In this document: positions 1 to 14,177 of the stretch, piece after piece
How positions within the stretch are numbered: position 1 is the first letter of the stretch
Layout: every line of letters starts with the position of its first letter
Source of the DNA: Bugula neritina
Taxonomy: Eukaryota; Bryozoa; Gymnolaemata; Cheilostomatida; Bugulidae
Direction of reading: 5' to 3'
DNA: 64,000 nt
Assembly (NCBI GenBank): GCA_964035545.1
Contig: OZ037772.1
Coordinates: 5,543,733 to 5,607,732 of the forward strand
Position numbers and translations under genes: made by a program
The notes under the pieces: generated by a model
Databases searched by the model: none
The model's input: the letters and a program-made list of their open reading frames with translations, nothing else
Told to the model about the DNA's origin: nothing

Positions 1-140
1 AAGTTTCTAACTAAGACATCTACTGCATGACAAAGACAACATACCTCATCTAAATTGGCTCTACCCTAGTAGTTCCAGTAAGCTCTTGTATATAATGGGC
101 AAGTTAAATTCTATTAGCTGAAGTGAAAGTGAACTAATAG
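1..140 (+). pseudogene. TRIM-propeller copy 0, decayed last exon
   Basis: The sequence matches the terminal exon (exon 8) of the three TRIM-propeller genes further on, beginning two bases inside that exon (AAGTTTCTAACTAAG against AAGTTACTAACCAGG). In the family frame it reaches TGA at 28-30, and indels then shift the frame. Further stops follow, and the terminal Gln codon of the family FYQLK ending has become TAG. The downstream AATAAA found 28 bases after the stop in copies 1 and 2 is not preserved here. The rest of the gene lies outside the window. This is the fourth family member seen and is very probably dead at its 3' end. An intact gene with a remodelled C-terminus cannot be excluded without the left flank. 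Confidence 0.75.
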
Positions 141-640
141 ACTGGATACTTTAAAAAGGGTGAGTAATTTTTGTTGCAATATTTCCTCTTTTATGTATTT
201 GTAGTATCACTTTGCATATTGTATTTTATTGTACTGTGTTATATTTGTGATCTATAGCCTATTGTATTATTGTCTTACATTCTAAACTGTATTCTATTTT
301 ACTGATTTTGTATGTAATCAATGATAGTAAACCAGGAGTGTATATATTACCAGTTATCTCCACTTGTTTATATATCAACTGATAGTCAAATTATAAAGCA
401 GCTGTTGACATTATACATAATATGGTATACTAATGTGTCATACTCTTATACTAAATAATATACAATGTTATACTACATGTAGGACATTCCATATCTTGAA
501 CATACTAAAGGAGTTGCCTTCTTTCTATAAAATATGGTTATATCATAAGTAGACTTAGGACAGTCTAGTTTACACAATCTCATCATAGTACAAAGGCTAT
601 TGCCTTTCAGCCCTTCACTGTTTTGATGAGAACACAAACT
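141..640 (+). repeat. Duplicated 3' flank of the TRIM family (copy 0)
   Basis: Non-coding. It aligns patchily with the sequence after copies 1, 2 and 3, with shared words such as ACCAGTTATCTCC and AAATTATAAAGCA and the downstream AAGGAGTT blocks. The duplication unit therefore extended well past the stop codon. This copy is the most diverged of the four. Confidence 0.6.
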
Positions 641-928
641 TTCAACTTTTTGCATATAGTTTTGTAACTTCAGGATGAAAGACTTCAGGACACTGACTTC
701 TTTGGAGTGAAAGACTTGAATTATCACCTATTTTTCAATTTATTGATGGTTCTATGTTTTATATTTTATTGCAAAATTGTTTTATGTTTACAAGTGTATG
801 AGTATTTGAGCTAATGTTGATGAGTTGTTTTTGGAAATATATATTACTCATTCACGAGGAAGCTGGGCTCACAATTGTTACCTTAGATTACGTCATATAT
901 GTTGATGCTGGTTAACTGTAGTCCAATG

Positions 929-999
929 GTCCCTGTGGCGTAATGGTTAGCACACTTACTTGCAAGCAGAAGGTCTCAGATTCGAATCCCAGTGGTGGA
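929..999 (+). repeat. tRNA-derived SINE or tRNA pseudogene fragment
   Basis: A tRNA-like block with an A-box (TGGCGTAATGGTTAGC), an anticodon-loop-like CTTGCAA, and a B-box (GATTCGAATCCC). The T and acceptor stems pair poorly, so it is not a functional tRNA gene. Related blocks occur at 42,639, 42,893 and 53,190, all with the CTTGCAA or CTTGAAA centre, suggesting one dispersed family. Confidence 0.55.
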
Positions 1000-3900
1000 A
1001 AATTGTAATCAGACTAACTTCATTTTACAAAAATTAATTTTTTATGTCAAGTTAACTCAGGTTCCCTGAGCCCTATATTCAATCACATACTTAGCAGTAG
1101 TTATTTCAGTATATATTTTCCTAGAATGTTGTTTAGAGGCATAAAAAAACTGCCTATGCACAACATACTTTGCATCTGTTTAGTATCTCGTAATTAGACA
1201 TAAAAAAGTCAAAGCCAATTATAAGGCAAAAGACCATAATACTGTACTATCATTGGATAGTTCTTCATCAATAAACAGGTAGTCGCCAGTGGTGGATATG
1301 AACCCCTCCTAGATGTTTCTCGTACTTCTTCCTCAAAAAACATTTTCATTAAGCCAAAAAGAAATAATAATACGCTTTTTTAGTTGACACTTTTTAATTT
1401 CTGACTGATATTTCACCTTATTTCCAATTATAATTAACTTTTAACCGGCACTTTTCTTTGTAGTAATTCCCACCCTTTAGACTGTGTACTTTGAAATGAG
1501 TCTGTTTTACTCGTTACATAAAGTATAGTTGCACTGGCTACAGGTTGACACAAAAGCAAGCCTATCTTGATAAAATCATGCGCAAATGTAGAAACTACCG
1601 GGGAGTTTGTTCCTCATAATTAGAAATTGACAAATTATTTTTAATCCGTTTAAAAGCATCTGGTTATGGAAGCATATGCCGTGTTCAATTTGTTATTCTA
1701 GCATTAACAATAACAGAATGCAATAATTATAAGTTTATGAAAGTAATTTGTTTTCTTTCTAATTACAAATATAATATTTTAGTATAATATATTGTAAATT
1801 TATAAGGCTTGCATTAGGAATAACGCAGCTAAAACATCATTTTCCTTAAAGTCTTAAAAATATATAAGTATAACATAATACACTATGCCAATAAACTTAT
1901 TAAAGTACCAAGCAAGCTTAGCTAGTTTAAGAAAAATTACACTAGGTAAATTACCATTATTTATAGAATGCTTGCTGATATTAGCTTTTGATGTAATTAA
2001 AGTAAATTATTATTTATCTTTCTAGCCAAGGATTTTTTGCCGTAAGTTTTGCTTTTATGCATAGAGAAATGTCGTAACAAACGAGTTAAATTTTTATAGC
2101 ACATAAAAATGTAATCTATAAGTCGAAGATATTTAAACTTAGCCATTAACTCATTTTAATTAGCAATGTAGCCTAAATCTAATACAATACAAAATATATA
2201 CCAGTATATATAATATATTTTTACCATGCTGTTAATTACAGTATTTGTAAAACAAATTTTATGCTCATTAATTAAATGCAACAAATATTTATAAAATACT
2301 AATAATGTTGAATAAATAAATTCAATAATTCCTTTTCTATTTAAATGGCTGCATAATTTTTTGCAAGGTTGTATAAAGGAGTTGTGGCCCACAACTTATT
2401 ATGTGTTCAATTGCCACATATGTCTTAGGAAGAAGAAAACTCCCCAAAAATTCTTAGTTTGAAAATTCTAGTATAACTAAAATCACTTAATATATTATGT
2501 CTTTGAAATGCATTTTGCCACTCTGAAAAATTGCAGGAACAAATATTGCATGAAGTAATAAATGATTTATGAAGTAATTAACAAACCAATGTAAAAACTG
2601 TTGTTGTATATAGAACACAACATATTGATTTTCTTCAATTTCCACATCAAATCTATATATTCAATTATATCTAACCAATGCTAATAAACTAAACATGCAT
2701 GCATGCATACAAATATTTGCATCATATGCAAGTAATATTAGCTAATTAGCAACTATAGCATTTTTTTCATTATCTTTATTGCTTGCATATGTTTTTATTT
2801 GCAACTTTGCACCACAAATTACATAAAATCTAAAAACTTGAGTTGTGACATAGGGCTACCTATACACAAATAGACCTTCATAAAACTCTCAATGATTTTA
2901 TTCAACTCATGTATGCAAAAGCTTGCTTTAAAACAATTCTTCTAAATCACCCTAGAGCAGGAAATTATTACAAAAACAGCTTCTCATATATAATTTTTCC
3001 CCAGATTAATTTTTTTTTCCTGTATTTAAACTAACTTAGCAAGTGAAGATTGTGATATCACTCAGGTAATCACATATATATTATTCATAGCTGTAATACT
3101 TTAGCAATGAATAGATCATGTTTAATTTCCACTCTACCTAGCAGTTTTTCAGAATTATAGAGCTATGTATATCGTGAAATTGGAATAGCCTAATAGTTTT
3201 ACATGTGTTTATAGCTAGACAAATTAACTTAAAAAGCTTACAATAATTAGATGATATTTGCATTCTTTTGAAGGTTTTGGTGAAGCTACTGCAAAACTGG
3301 CCATTAGTTTAGCATAATATGCAATGCCACGCAAAAGCATGCCAAACAAGCAATGTTTATTTACCTTACCAGTGCAATTTTATCACCTTAAACACAAAAG
3401 CAAGTATAAAATACACATCCATATTAGATTAACTGTCAAGTTAAAAAAGACAACATATATTCATGAGCTGGTTCTGTTTGCACAAGTACAATTTAGACCA
3501 GCTTATTATTTAGATTGCCACAAAAATATGACATAAAATATGTCTTTAATCATTATTTTGATATTCACTGGTTGAAGATATTTTTTATATCCTAATATGT
3601 AAATATTGTACATAAATCTTAAAAATTAACTAGGTGAATAAGAAAAACTGCTAATTTTATGAAACTGTTATGTTAATAAAGACAATGGCTATCAACAAAT
3701 CCCACCAGACCACAAACTAATTGTAAATACTAAAGCAATTATATAGTGCTATGTGTTGATCTAGCCTAGTCAATACACCACAAATATGTATTATGACATA
3801 CCACATTTTAAGTACTGGGTTACCATTTATTCTAATGGGTATTTGTTTAAACTGTTATATACAGCTTTTTGCACTACCAATATACAAGCCAGTTGTTATT

Positions 3901-6195
3901 CTGTCACTTTTATCTACATCTCTTTTTAATGCCAGTTACTTGTTAGCTTCAGTACAAACAGCTAAACATTCTACTCTACAGCCAATCTTACTGTTAACTC
4001 TTGTTTAACAATATTACAAGAATCTAAAAATTTGAGTGTGTTTTAAGTATAATATTCTATCATTATAACTTTTAAATGAAACAATAATATGATAAATGCA
4101 TTATAAGTTTCTGAAAAGTTTGTTTGCAAAGTATATGTTTTTAGTAAAAATAGTTTTACAACATTTGCTAGGAGCATTATATTTATTCCTATCTAAAATA
4201 ATTTTGTTTGAACTGCTATGTTTGTAATCATGTAATCAGAAGTAAAGCATCAGTAAAATGAGTATAAGTAGAAGCTTGACAGCTACATTAGGCATTGCTA
4301 CATAGTACATAAATATATGGCCGTATTAAATACTTAGCTGCATTCACAGATAAATGCATGGCTTGGAATTACAATACCATGAATACATTATTTATTTAGC
4401 TGGGTAACTATACAATTATGCCAAAGTGAAAAGCCTTTGGTTATTAATGCCTGAAATGTCTAACAATCTACTTGGGAGACCACCTTGTTGTTACGGAGTG
4501 AATGAGTTATTTGTTTGGCATTTGGATGATGTCACAAAGAAAGGCTATTTGGTTTGTTACTTGAGACTAGTAGCAAACTGCTACAGTCATAGCATCTTAG
4601 AAGATTTTGCATCACTTGCTAGAATTGTACATTATTTTAATGTAGCTATTGAAATTAATATCTCACTGAAAACACAGTATTGCAAAATCTTAAGCTGTAC
4701 ATAATTATATTATGCATCAAAAAGTACTTCTGCTATTGGACTATCCCAGGTTTATTTTAAACTAGCACTGCCAAAGTGCCTTGACTCTATTACAGTGTTT
4801 ACTAGCTAATTTTGTTCTTCTCAATAGTGAAATAGATCTATTGCAAGAAATTAATGACTAGATATAACAATAATGATTTTTAGGCAAGACTTTCGCATCT
4901 ATATTGCTCATCTGCTAGCTTGAAATACCCCTCTCCTTGGACTAATCTCAGGCTTTTCATTGTTGTTTAAACAGTTTTTAAACTCCTATTTCAATAAATC
5001 ATTACCAACACTGCCTGCATGTATTAATATTCATTAGTGCCATCAATGCACTGTGGAGACAGCACCTGATGTTCTGTATATTACATTATAGTACAGAGAT
5101 ACTAAATCCAAAACATCTAAAATAATTGATGCTTCTACCAGATTTTTAGCACACCTATAATATGTATTCCTGTAGTAGATATTAATAAGCTGTTTTAACT
5201 GATAGTTTTTATGCCATTATAATAGTTTGATACTATAACTACAACTTAAAACTCTTTAACCAGCACATTGGTTAGTAATATTGCTTCTTGATATTTAATT
5301 GCTGGTTCACAAACTATCAATAATAGGGATGCATATCAAAACTTGACTGCATTCATAATATGATTTTAATGCTAGGTAATGACTAAGCATGTCTGGCTGA
5401 TATGAGGTGACTATTTTGTACACTGTTTAACAACATCAGCTTTTTGGGTTCATTTAAAGCATCTGCAAATCTGTATTATACATAATTACTGTTAGGGCCA
5501 ATTAATTAAATTGTTAACCCTGAAATGCTTTTTACACTGTAATACCAAGTAGTAAAAGACATGTATATATATATAAACTGATTGTAATTTATACATAACA
5601 TTGTACATTTAAAAAAAATCACAAAATACATAATTTATTAGCTAAATTTCAAGGCGTTTTGTAGGTAGTGGGTTAATGTCAATAAAGCAGAATCCGGGAA
5701 GTTGAGTAGCTTTATTCAAGAGGAAGGCTCTCCAACAGTTCTACCAAAGCCTAAATAACATGTATAAAATAAAGGTTATATGCACAATTTTTTTTCCAAA
5801 ACAGCCTGCAACTGTTTTGCTATTGCATATGCCCTATGCCATTCATCAAGTGGAACAATTTTAACCAGGATATCTAGAAAAGTTGACACAAGGGCTTTAT
5901 AAACTATGTAACAGTAAAACTGTGAGTAGAAATTAATTGACACTAATGAATAATGCTTTAGGTGCTGGCAACAACCATAAAAGAAAAGTTATATAACAAA
6001 CAAATAGAAAAAGCACTAAACAAATCAACAGCATTATATACAATTGGGGCACATACATGAAAACAGCAGCTAGTGTCATTTTCTTAAGACAGCACTATTT
6101 TAGGTGTAAATTTAAGAAGTATTAGAAAATGCAGAAATTTACTGCAATTGGTTCATTTTATTTAAGTTAGTACATACTGAAGATCTCAAGTTTTT
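1000..6195. other. Non-coding, no supported gene
   Basis: AT-rich sequence with short simple runs, for example (TGCA)n near 2,693-2,710 and (TA)n near 5,565. Short open frames near 3.3, 3.8 and 4.4 kb have no splice context, homology or compositional support. I see no other feature. Confidence 0.5.
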
Positions 6196-6478
6196 GCTAA
6201 TGAACATGAGTTTTGGCCCGAAACTAAAAAAATATCAATAAATACACTTAAATAATCAAGGCTCTTTTTAATTTTCTTTGATTTCCTATGCTTTTTTCTA
6301 ATTACAGCAACTTCTGACTGCGGATCGCCACGGTTAGTTTGTAACAGTAGGCAATCCAAATGAAATGAATAAATAGGAAAAAACATGAGAAATCATGCAA
6401 AATTAAAAAGAACCTTGAATATTTAGGTGTATTTCTTGATGTCTCACTAATTTTAAGCAAAAAGCATTGTTCATTAGC
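6196..6478. mobile_element. Foldback MITE, copy A
   Basis: A 283-bp sequence whose ends are inverted copies: GCTAATGAAC at 6,196 and GTTCATTAGC ending at 6,478. Inverted similarity continues inward through the AATAAATACACTTAAAT block and its partner ATTTAGGTGTATTTCTTG. No coding capacity. A second member with the same arms lies at 36,258. Family and target-site duplication are not resolved. Confidence 0.65.
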
Positions 6479-8640
6479 AGCTAAATTGTAAAAATGGCTA
6501 AAAACTGCAGATTTCCAGTGTGTACTAAATTAGATAAAAGGACTCAATCACCTTTGCAACATAATTCAATAATTGCATGGTCAAGCAGAATAAACTACAA
6601 TTAACAGCAACAACAGTGTAATAGTTGCGTAGAAAAGTTGTACTGCAAAAAACTAAAAGAATGCAAAATCTATAAATGTGTGCTACCAAGTAAATGCTGA
6701 ACAGACATCATGAAATAGTGTACAAAATACAAACTATTAAACTTACCTGTTGATCTAATGCAGCCAAAACCTTAAGCTTAGAGTAGTGGAATGGTGCTGT
6801 TTGATGTTGATATGCTACAAGTAGCTAAGATGACTCAAATTCTTGCCTTTAGGAGTAAGAGGCCTCAGCTCAGTTTCAACAAAACTTCCAATAATCTCAA
6901 TTAGGAGCCACAACAAAGCACACCCATGTCATTTTAGTAAACTCTAAAAAATGAACGGAAATAAAACTGTTAGAGAGTAAACAGAGAAACATATAGTGAT
7001 GGGGGAAAAACCTGTCAGCAAAGGTTATATACACTCATAGTCATAACACGAAGAAAAAGATAATGAATAACAAGCTATTCAAGATGACACAAGAAACCAA
7101 ACAAATTTCTTTGACTAAAAAATATAATTAAATACTATATTACTTGGCAAAAAATATTTGTTTTGAACAACGTATTATTGGGAAGAATTACCAGTGTCTT
7201 AAATTTTGAGATTAAAGTTTCTGCCTTATAGCGGAAATAGAGAGGCAATCAATAGTGTACAAAACATGTTTTCAGTCATTGGCTGTTGACTAAATTGACA
7301 AAGTTAAAGAAAGCTTCCATATCATTATTTATTTTGTTCTCAAGTGTGTGGTTACAGTTTCATGAGTCAGAAATATAATTATTTGAGATATGAAATCAAA
7401 TGTAGTCAAAAGAGTGTCATACAATTTAAAATGTAGTAATAGAGCTTTGACAATAATTTCTTCTGCTAAGTAAAACAGGTACCATTATGTGCTACTTATC
7501 TTTTAGAGATGAACATCAAGGATGTTGAAAACAAAATAGTTGTAAATTACAGCAAATACCTTTCTACTTACCTAACCAGAGAAAATAAGTTTTCAACCTT
7601 GCATGCACTCAGCTGGTTTTCAATGTTTGGATCAGTGACATCTTTATAACTGATAGCAGCATTATGTGATAGCTTTAGGAATTGTTACCTTAAATCTAAA
7701 TTATATAGAACAAGAAGTGCAAAAATATGGCATTAGTACTCATTGCACAATACACACTTGCTAGAGTAGCTAATCTAGCATCACATTAATTTAAGAAAGA
7801 CAAAATTTTATTACTGTTCACAAATGATGAATATTAAAATTTGAATAATTAGACAAATTAACAATGATATTGATGTTAGTTCAAACATTACTAATGGTAA
7901 ACACCAAAATACTAATAGGAATAGTCATGTTAACATCAATTAGAAAAGTAAAGATAATTTGAAAATGAGACAGTTTATAGGTCTAACTCTTATAGTTGAC
8001 AAGCAATTACAGGGCAGTCATATTGATGTAGGCTACCCTCAAAATGTAGCACTTTAAAAATATTAAAAAGACAGCACATATAAGAACATAATCTTAAAAA
8101 TAGGCATATGTGACACCTATATTTTGATTACCAAAGAAATCTTCTTTACTTTATTAATCTAGCTCATATAATGGTATTCTGTCTTAGTATGTTATTTTAA
8201 TACTTGAAATCTAATCAGCTACAGAAAAGTACTTCAATTCAAAGGCCTTCATAATTATTCTTTAGTTTGCTATTTAACTAGACAGTAAGGTTGATGAATA
8301 AAATAAAAGTTAGTAAAGTAAAAACTAAATAAATTGAGAATAATATCTCCACTCTAAGGTTATAATCCTTATAAATTAACATTTTAATACTCCTGTTATC
8401 CTTAGGTATAGTTGTTAGCAATTTAACTATGAGCTCAAAGCCAAATGTCAGTATCAGCATCCCCATTACATTGACTAAGACTGACTTTATAACTCTCAAG
8501 CTGTGGCACTCAATTTCTATAAGTAGTAACTAATAACAAATATAAAATTATTTATTTGCTACTGATAGTGATAATAATAATAATTAAAAATAATAATATG
8601 ATCCATTAAAATAGAACTAATAAAGCCAACGACGTTAATG
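6479..8640. other. Non-coding, no supported gene
   Basis: AT-rich sequence with no gene signal. A short TAA/ATA-rich run at about 8,565-8,600 lies just before the LINE remnant and may be its target site. Confidence 0.5.
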
Positions 8641-11550
8641 GTATGTCTAACTAAACATGGCATGTCTCGTCTGGCAGTGGGTATGTGGAGGGCCAGGCAA
8701 CCTACGGCCGTCAACCCGTTAATGGCACAACTAGAAGAAGATACTCAAGAGAAGACAACAAAGTTGTCATGAAATGCTGCTTCAAAAGTACACCCAAATT
8801 GAGAGGTTATAGAAAAACAATGTATGAGCTCTGTAGACCCGGATCAAAGAATTATTTAAAAAGAATGTGCAAACGCTGGAAAACAGAGGAGAGTTTAACA
8901 TCAGCAAATAGAGACTAGCGGATTAAGCAAGAACTATGAAGAAACACAAGCATTTTATGGAAGAAGAACTCCATAAGATTGAAGAAGGAACCTTGCAAGA
9001 ACTAGGCACATCAATTGGTGAAGAAGATAATGAAGAGCTAAATTTGCAAATAGAGGATGTTATAGTACAACATGAGATAGCATATAAATCAGCCATGAGA
9101 ATTTTAAGAGTACCTAGTTCAGAGGTAGAAAAAGTGTTAGTAGAAAAATTATAAATGAGCATAACAAACTATCTAATGATCGACCAACACTAAGAGCCCT
9201 TAGGCACATTGAGAGGGTCAAATTACTACAGGCAGTAAAACAGATTAATGATGTGCTAAACTGTGTTGAGATTATCAATACCATCGAGCTTAATAACACC
9301 ACCATGGCTTGTGCGAAAAATAGTAACAGAACAAGTGTGTAACAAAAAGGAAAAAGAAAAACTGACAATGTACAAGTATGGAAAATACGACTGCAGAAGA
9401 AATAAAAAGAAATTAGATCAGACTTAAGTAAAATAGCAGAGTGAAAAAGTAGAGCTTACAATGATTCATTGAGAAGAATGGTTGAAGAAAAATATAGGAT
9501 AAAGAACAAAGAGTGTGGTGTAGTGATTGAAAAACTGAAGCAAAACCTGAGAGCTGTAAGCCAGAAGATAAACAGATATACATAATGAGTTGATCAATAT
9601 AATCAGAACACAATGTTTACAATGATAAGCGCTTTTATCAAGAATTACGAGGAAATGAATGTACATCTAAAGAGGCACCTGACAAGGAAATCAAAAGCAT
9701 TCTGATAAAATATATGGGGTCAGCCAACTAAAAATAATACCAATGCAGAATGACTAAATAAAGTTAGCAACAAATTGCAGCATATGTAAAGACAAGGAAA
9801 TTAGATCTTAGAAACGATGCAAACAACTGGAATAGCAATTAATGTCATAAGGCTGATAAGAAAAAGCATGAAACCTGGAAAACACAACTGAAATACCTGG
9901 AAGAAAAGATAGGAGAAATAAAGATCAAACTAAGAATTTTCCAAGGAGACTCTTTATCTCTATCCTTTTTCTCCAACTACCGATTCGCATGACAGAAGCG
10001 GCTCAATGATGCAAATTTCGACGAGACAGAAAACAAACCATCTCCTATATGTGGATGACCTGAAGGTAAATAGGAAATCAAAGTCAGAACTGGAAGCTTT
10101 GGTAAACACTGCCGGGATCTTCACAAGGAATATAGAAATGAAATTTGGATTAAAAAATGTGCCACACTGGTTATGAGAAAGGGAAAGAAAATCAAGGACA
10201 CAGGAATCAGTTTGCCTGATGAACAGGTAACCAAAGATCTGGGTGAGAAGCCGTATAAATATCTAGGAGTTTTTGAGATTGATAGAATACAAATATATGA
10301 AATGAAAAATAAGATCAAGGAGTACTACGAACAAATAAGAAAAGTTCTGGATTCAAAACTGAATGGTGAGAACACAATCAAAGCAATAAACACATAGGCA
10401 GTAACAGCAGTGCATTACACAGCTAGAATACTTGACTGAACTGTTTCATGAGCTAAAAAATATGGACTGAAAGACAAGGAAGCTAATGGCAACAAACCGT
10501 GCACCCTATCCGAGAGCAGATGTAGGCAGGCTGTATTTTAGCAGAAGGGAAGGCGGTAGAAGAATGTTGTCAACTGAAAAATGCATAAAGATTGAAAACT
10601 GCAGCATGTCAGACTACATAAATATAACATAGACTGATAGAAACACCACACTGAATACCTTCCTAAAAGACAAAACGGCGGTAGAACTAAATAATGATAA
10701 AGTGATAGAAAGAACTGATGAGTGTAAAGAAAAGCTTCACGTGGTCAATACATCAAAATGGTGGAAGACATGAAAGCATTTTCCTGGAACTGGTTGAAGT
10801 ATGGTTGGCTGAAAAAGGAAACAGAAGGACTGCTGACAGCTGCGCAAGATCAACTATTCACTACTAGAAATTATAAAGTGGCTATGATGAGAGAACAGGG
10901 TAGCAAGAGAAGTTTGGAATGTGTAACGCAAGAGACAAAACTTCGATGCACGTATTGAGTGAGTTTGAGAAAATAGCAGAAGGAGAATATAAGAAAAAAC
11001 ACAACCTTTTGGCATTGATAATTTCAATAGTAGTTGTGTGAACTTCGTGGGTTTCAGAAAAGTAAGAATTGGTACGGCCATCAAGCAGAATCAGTACTGG
11101 AAAATGATAATGTAAAAACCTTGTAAGATTTTAACATACACACTGACGTAGTCATCAAAGTTAGGAGACCCGATATATTAGTAGTTGACAAGCATAATGC
11201 TGAAACAACGATAATTGATATCACAGTCCCTGTTAACTACAGAGTAAAAGAAAAAAATTCGAAAAGTTAGGAAAATATCAGAATTTAGCACTAGAATAAA
11301 CCCGCCTTTGGAAAACATCAAAAAAGTCATTCCGTTGTAACTGGAGCCTTTGGAGCTTTATACAAGATTGTAGACTGGCTGACACTACTTGGAGTAGCTG
11401 AAAACAAATGCTCATTAATTCAGCAGACACCCTTACTAGGATCAGGATAAGCTCACATCCTGAGGAAAGTTCTATCCATTTCAGCCTAGTATAACTAGGC
11501 CAATGGTAAAAGGTTACACCGGCTAAAAAACTACGGTCAATCAACAATTA
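8641..11550 (+). mobile_element. Degenerate non-LTR retrotransposon, R4/Dong-like
   Basis: Broken pieces of one LINE polyprotein lie in order. An N-terminal basic segment (RRRYSREDNKVVM, 8,685-8,918) is followed by a glutamate-rich segment (8,936-9,154). A reverse-transcriptase piece has FQGDSLS near 9,940 and the catalytic YVDD at 10,048-10,059. The thumb region includes KYLGVFEIDRIQ (10,173-10,397). The C-terminal part has RRPDI...VDKHN...IIDITVP at about 11,165-11,235, which resembles the restriction-like endonuclease (PD-(D/E)XK) of R2/R4-type elements. Many stops and frameshifts are present, and much of the RT fingers appears deleted, so it cannot move by itself. Dong elements of the R4 clade are known to target TAA repeats, and a TAA-rich run sits just 5'. 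The clade call comes from motif recognition, not a tree. Confidence 0.75.
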
Positions 11551-12613
11551 TAATAATATACAACTATATTAGTGCAGTTGGTTCTATTATTAGATTAGCA
11601 TATCGATTATGACTTTTCGATTGCCACCCTGATACTATGAGTAAAATGTACAAGCATACGTGAAAGTATAGATATGATCATAAGTATAAAAATAGGTATA
11701 AGTATAAATATAAATATAGGTACAAGTATAAAACGAATGATTATATTATTAATAATATTAGTCAGTGATACCTATAACCGTAATGGTTTTTAGACTTACA
11801 GTTATCATTAACATTAGCTGAGTAATATGATTAGTTAAAATAATGGTATTCATTATTATATCATAGTTATAAGTTATAACTCTAGTCTCTAAAGAGCAAC
11901 AGCAAGTGTAATTGGGATATTCATATTAAATTTCATATTCACATAGTGCAATGTTTATGTTATGAACTAATTTATTCCTTCAACATTTAACTATAAATAT
12001 GATTAACACTAACTTTGACCAGCAGTATTACTAAAAGAAGCGTTTTACACATATAAGATAATAAAATTCTAGTAGTAGGACTAATAGTATTACTAGGTCC
12101 AGTATTATTCTTGTTATCTTATTCATCATTCATGAGTTATCAAATTTAAAATTACTACTTATTAGCATCAGCATATAAAAAGTAAGATCATTAGGAATAA
12201 TTATCATGAGGTATGATCTATGATTTGCATTATCCATATATAGTTTAATATCAATATGATATATTATTATTGCTGATAGTCTATGTTATAGTTAAATTTA
12301 TACTTATCTTTACAGTTACCAATAGTAGCACTTATTAGTTATTTGTGGTAGCCAAACTAATGTTTAATATTAATAAATTAAACTGAGTATCATAAAAGTG
12401 TTACTAAGAATTTTAATTATAATCGTAATGGTGATCATATTACTTTATTATAATTATTATATTTTATCATTAATGCTAAACTGAATTAATGTATATACTT
12501 TGAGTTTTACTATTAGTCATTATATTTACACTTATAGTAAAACTAAATATGTAAAAGTTATACTTATACTATTATTATTCGTATTTCATTAGACTTACAT
12601 CTAAGATCGCGGT

Positions 12614-12730
12614 CCTATTACTACTACCACTGGTACTAGTACTACAACTAGTACTAGTACTGCTACTAGTACTGTTACTACTACTACTACTAGTACTACT
12701 ACTAGGTCTACTACTGTACTAGTACAACTA
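12614..12730. repeat. TAC / ACTAGT microsatellite
   Basis: Imperfect run of TAC and ACTAGT units. ACTAGT is self-complementary, so the run can fold into hairpins. Confidence 0.75.
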
Positions 12731-12867
12731 CAAACTTTGAAAATAACTGCAAGAAAGGTATGACTTACTCTTTTTCTTAGTCTTACTGTGACTTTCAGTC
12801 GTAATGTAAAATAAAATTGTGAACTGTAAAGTTAAACCCAAGGCTGAAATTTATTTAATTAAATTTA

Positions 12868-13435
12868 GACAATCTGAATCATTGGCTCAATCCTTGAGTT
12901 TGACTATTACTATTATTATTAGATTCAGTGTTACGATTGTGATTATCATTGGCATTATGCCATTATCATTATGATTGTAATTGTGGTAATTCTAACATTA
13001 ATTATAATCATAAATTAAAAGGTAATGATTAATGATAATTATTTTCATTTTGTAATCATAATGATAATCATAATGACGTAAATTTTGATGTAAAACCAAA
13101 ATACTAAAACTAAAAGTAAAAGTTATAAAATTAAATGATAAAATAAAGACAATCTGAATCATTGGCTCAATCCTTGAGTTTGACTATTACTATTATTATT
13201 AGATTTAGTGTTACGATTGTGATTATCATTGGCATTATGCCATTATCATTATGATTGTAATTGTGGTAATTCTAACATTAATTATAATCATAAATTAAAA
13301 GGTAATGATTAATGATAATTATTTTCATTTTGTAATCATAATGATAATCATAATGACGTAAATTTTGATGTAAAACCAAAATACTAAAACTAAAAGTAAA
13401 AGTAAAAGTTATAAAATTAGATGATAAAATTTAAA
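12868..13435 (+). repeat. Near-identical 280-bp tandem duplication
   Basis: Two copies start with GACAATCTGAATCATTGG at 12,868 and 13,148, a period of 280. I see one substitution in the AGATTCAGTG word (AGATTTAGTG in copy two), an extra AAAAGT unit and small changes near the end. It is recent compared with the drift around it. Confidence 0.85.
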
Positions 13436-14177
13436 TATTATAACGATAATTATTTTATTTATTATATTATTATTGAATATATTATTTCATTAGAAAATAG
13501 GTTGCAGCTTAGCATGATTAAAATTCAGTAAAAATTAGTTTACCAACAGCAAACATGCATGCGTCTTGTCAACATTCAATTCGTAGTGCCATAGCGAAGC
13601 CAGATTACTGGTAGTACGACTACTAGAACTACTACTACTAGTGATGGATTACAGATCCTTGGCGATTTTAGCTGTAAGTGACCTTCACCTCACATTCTCG
13701 TCATGTGCGCGGCATTAGACTAAGTAGAGGGTATAAAGCACTGAGCTGGAAAAGAAATATATTTTAATTATAGGTAATACTAATAGTAATATAATTTATG
13801 GTAATATATAGGTAATATTATTGAGTTCATTGGTATGGAGTATAAACCTATCACTGATAGTATCAGTATCAACTACCACTTACGTACTACTTCAACTTAT
13901 AACTTACCTTCAACTCAAACTGCTTGGAATCATTTGTCTTCGATCATATTGATATTGGCATTGTCATTGTCATTGTGATTGTAATAACTATTAATATTTT
14001 TAGTTCAACATCAATGCCGAACATATTGTAATAACTAATAAGATAATCATAAGGTTGATATATTTTGCTAATACTAATAGTTATAGTTATAGTAATTCAG
14101 TGTCACTCTCACTCTGGTGGAGTGAGACTCAGACTTAGAGTTAGAGACAGAGTGAGTCCGAGTAAGTCTGAGTGTTG

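Noticed and set aside
3324-4704. Three small open frames (70 to 92 codons), one hydrophobic
   Set aside because: Chance length for AT-rich DNA, with no homology and no flanking gene structure.
9114-9666. Minus-strand open frames in the LINE remnant
   Set aside because: Antisense to the degenerate LINE polyprotein.
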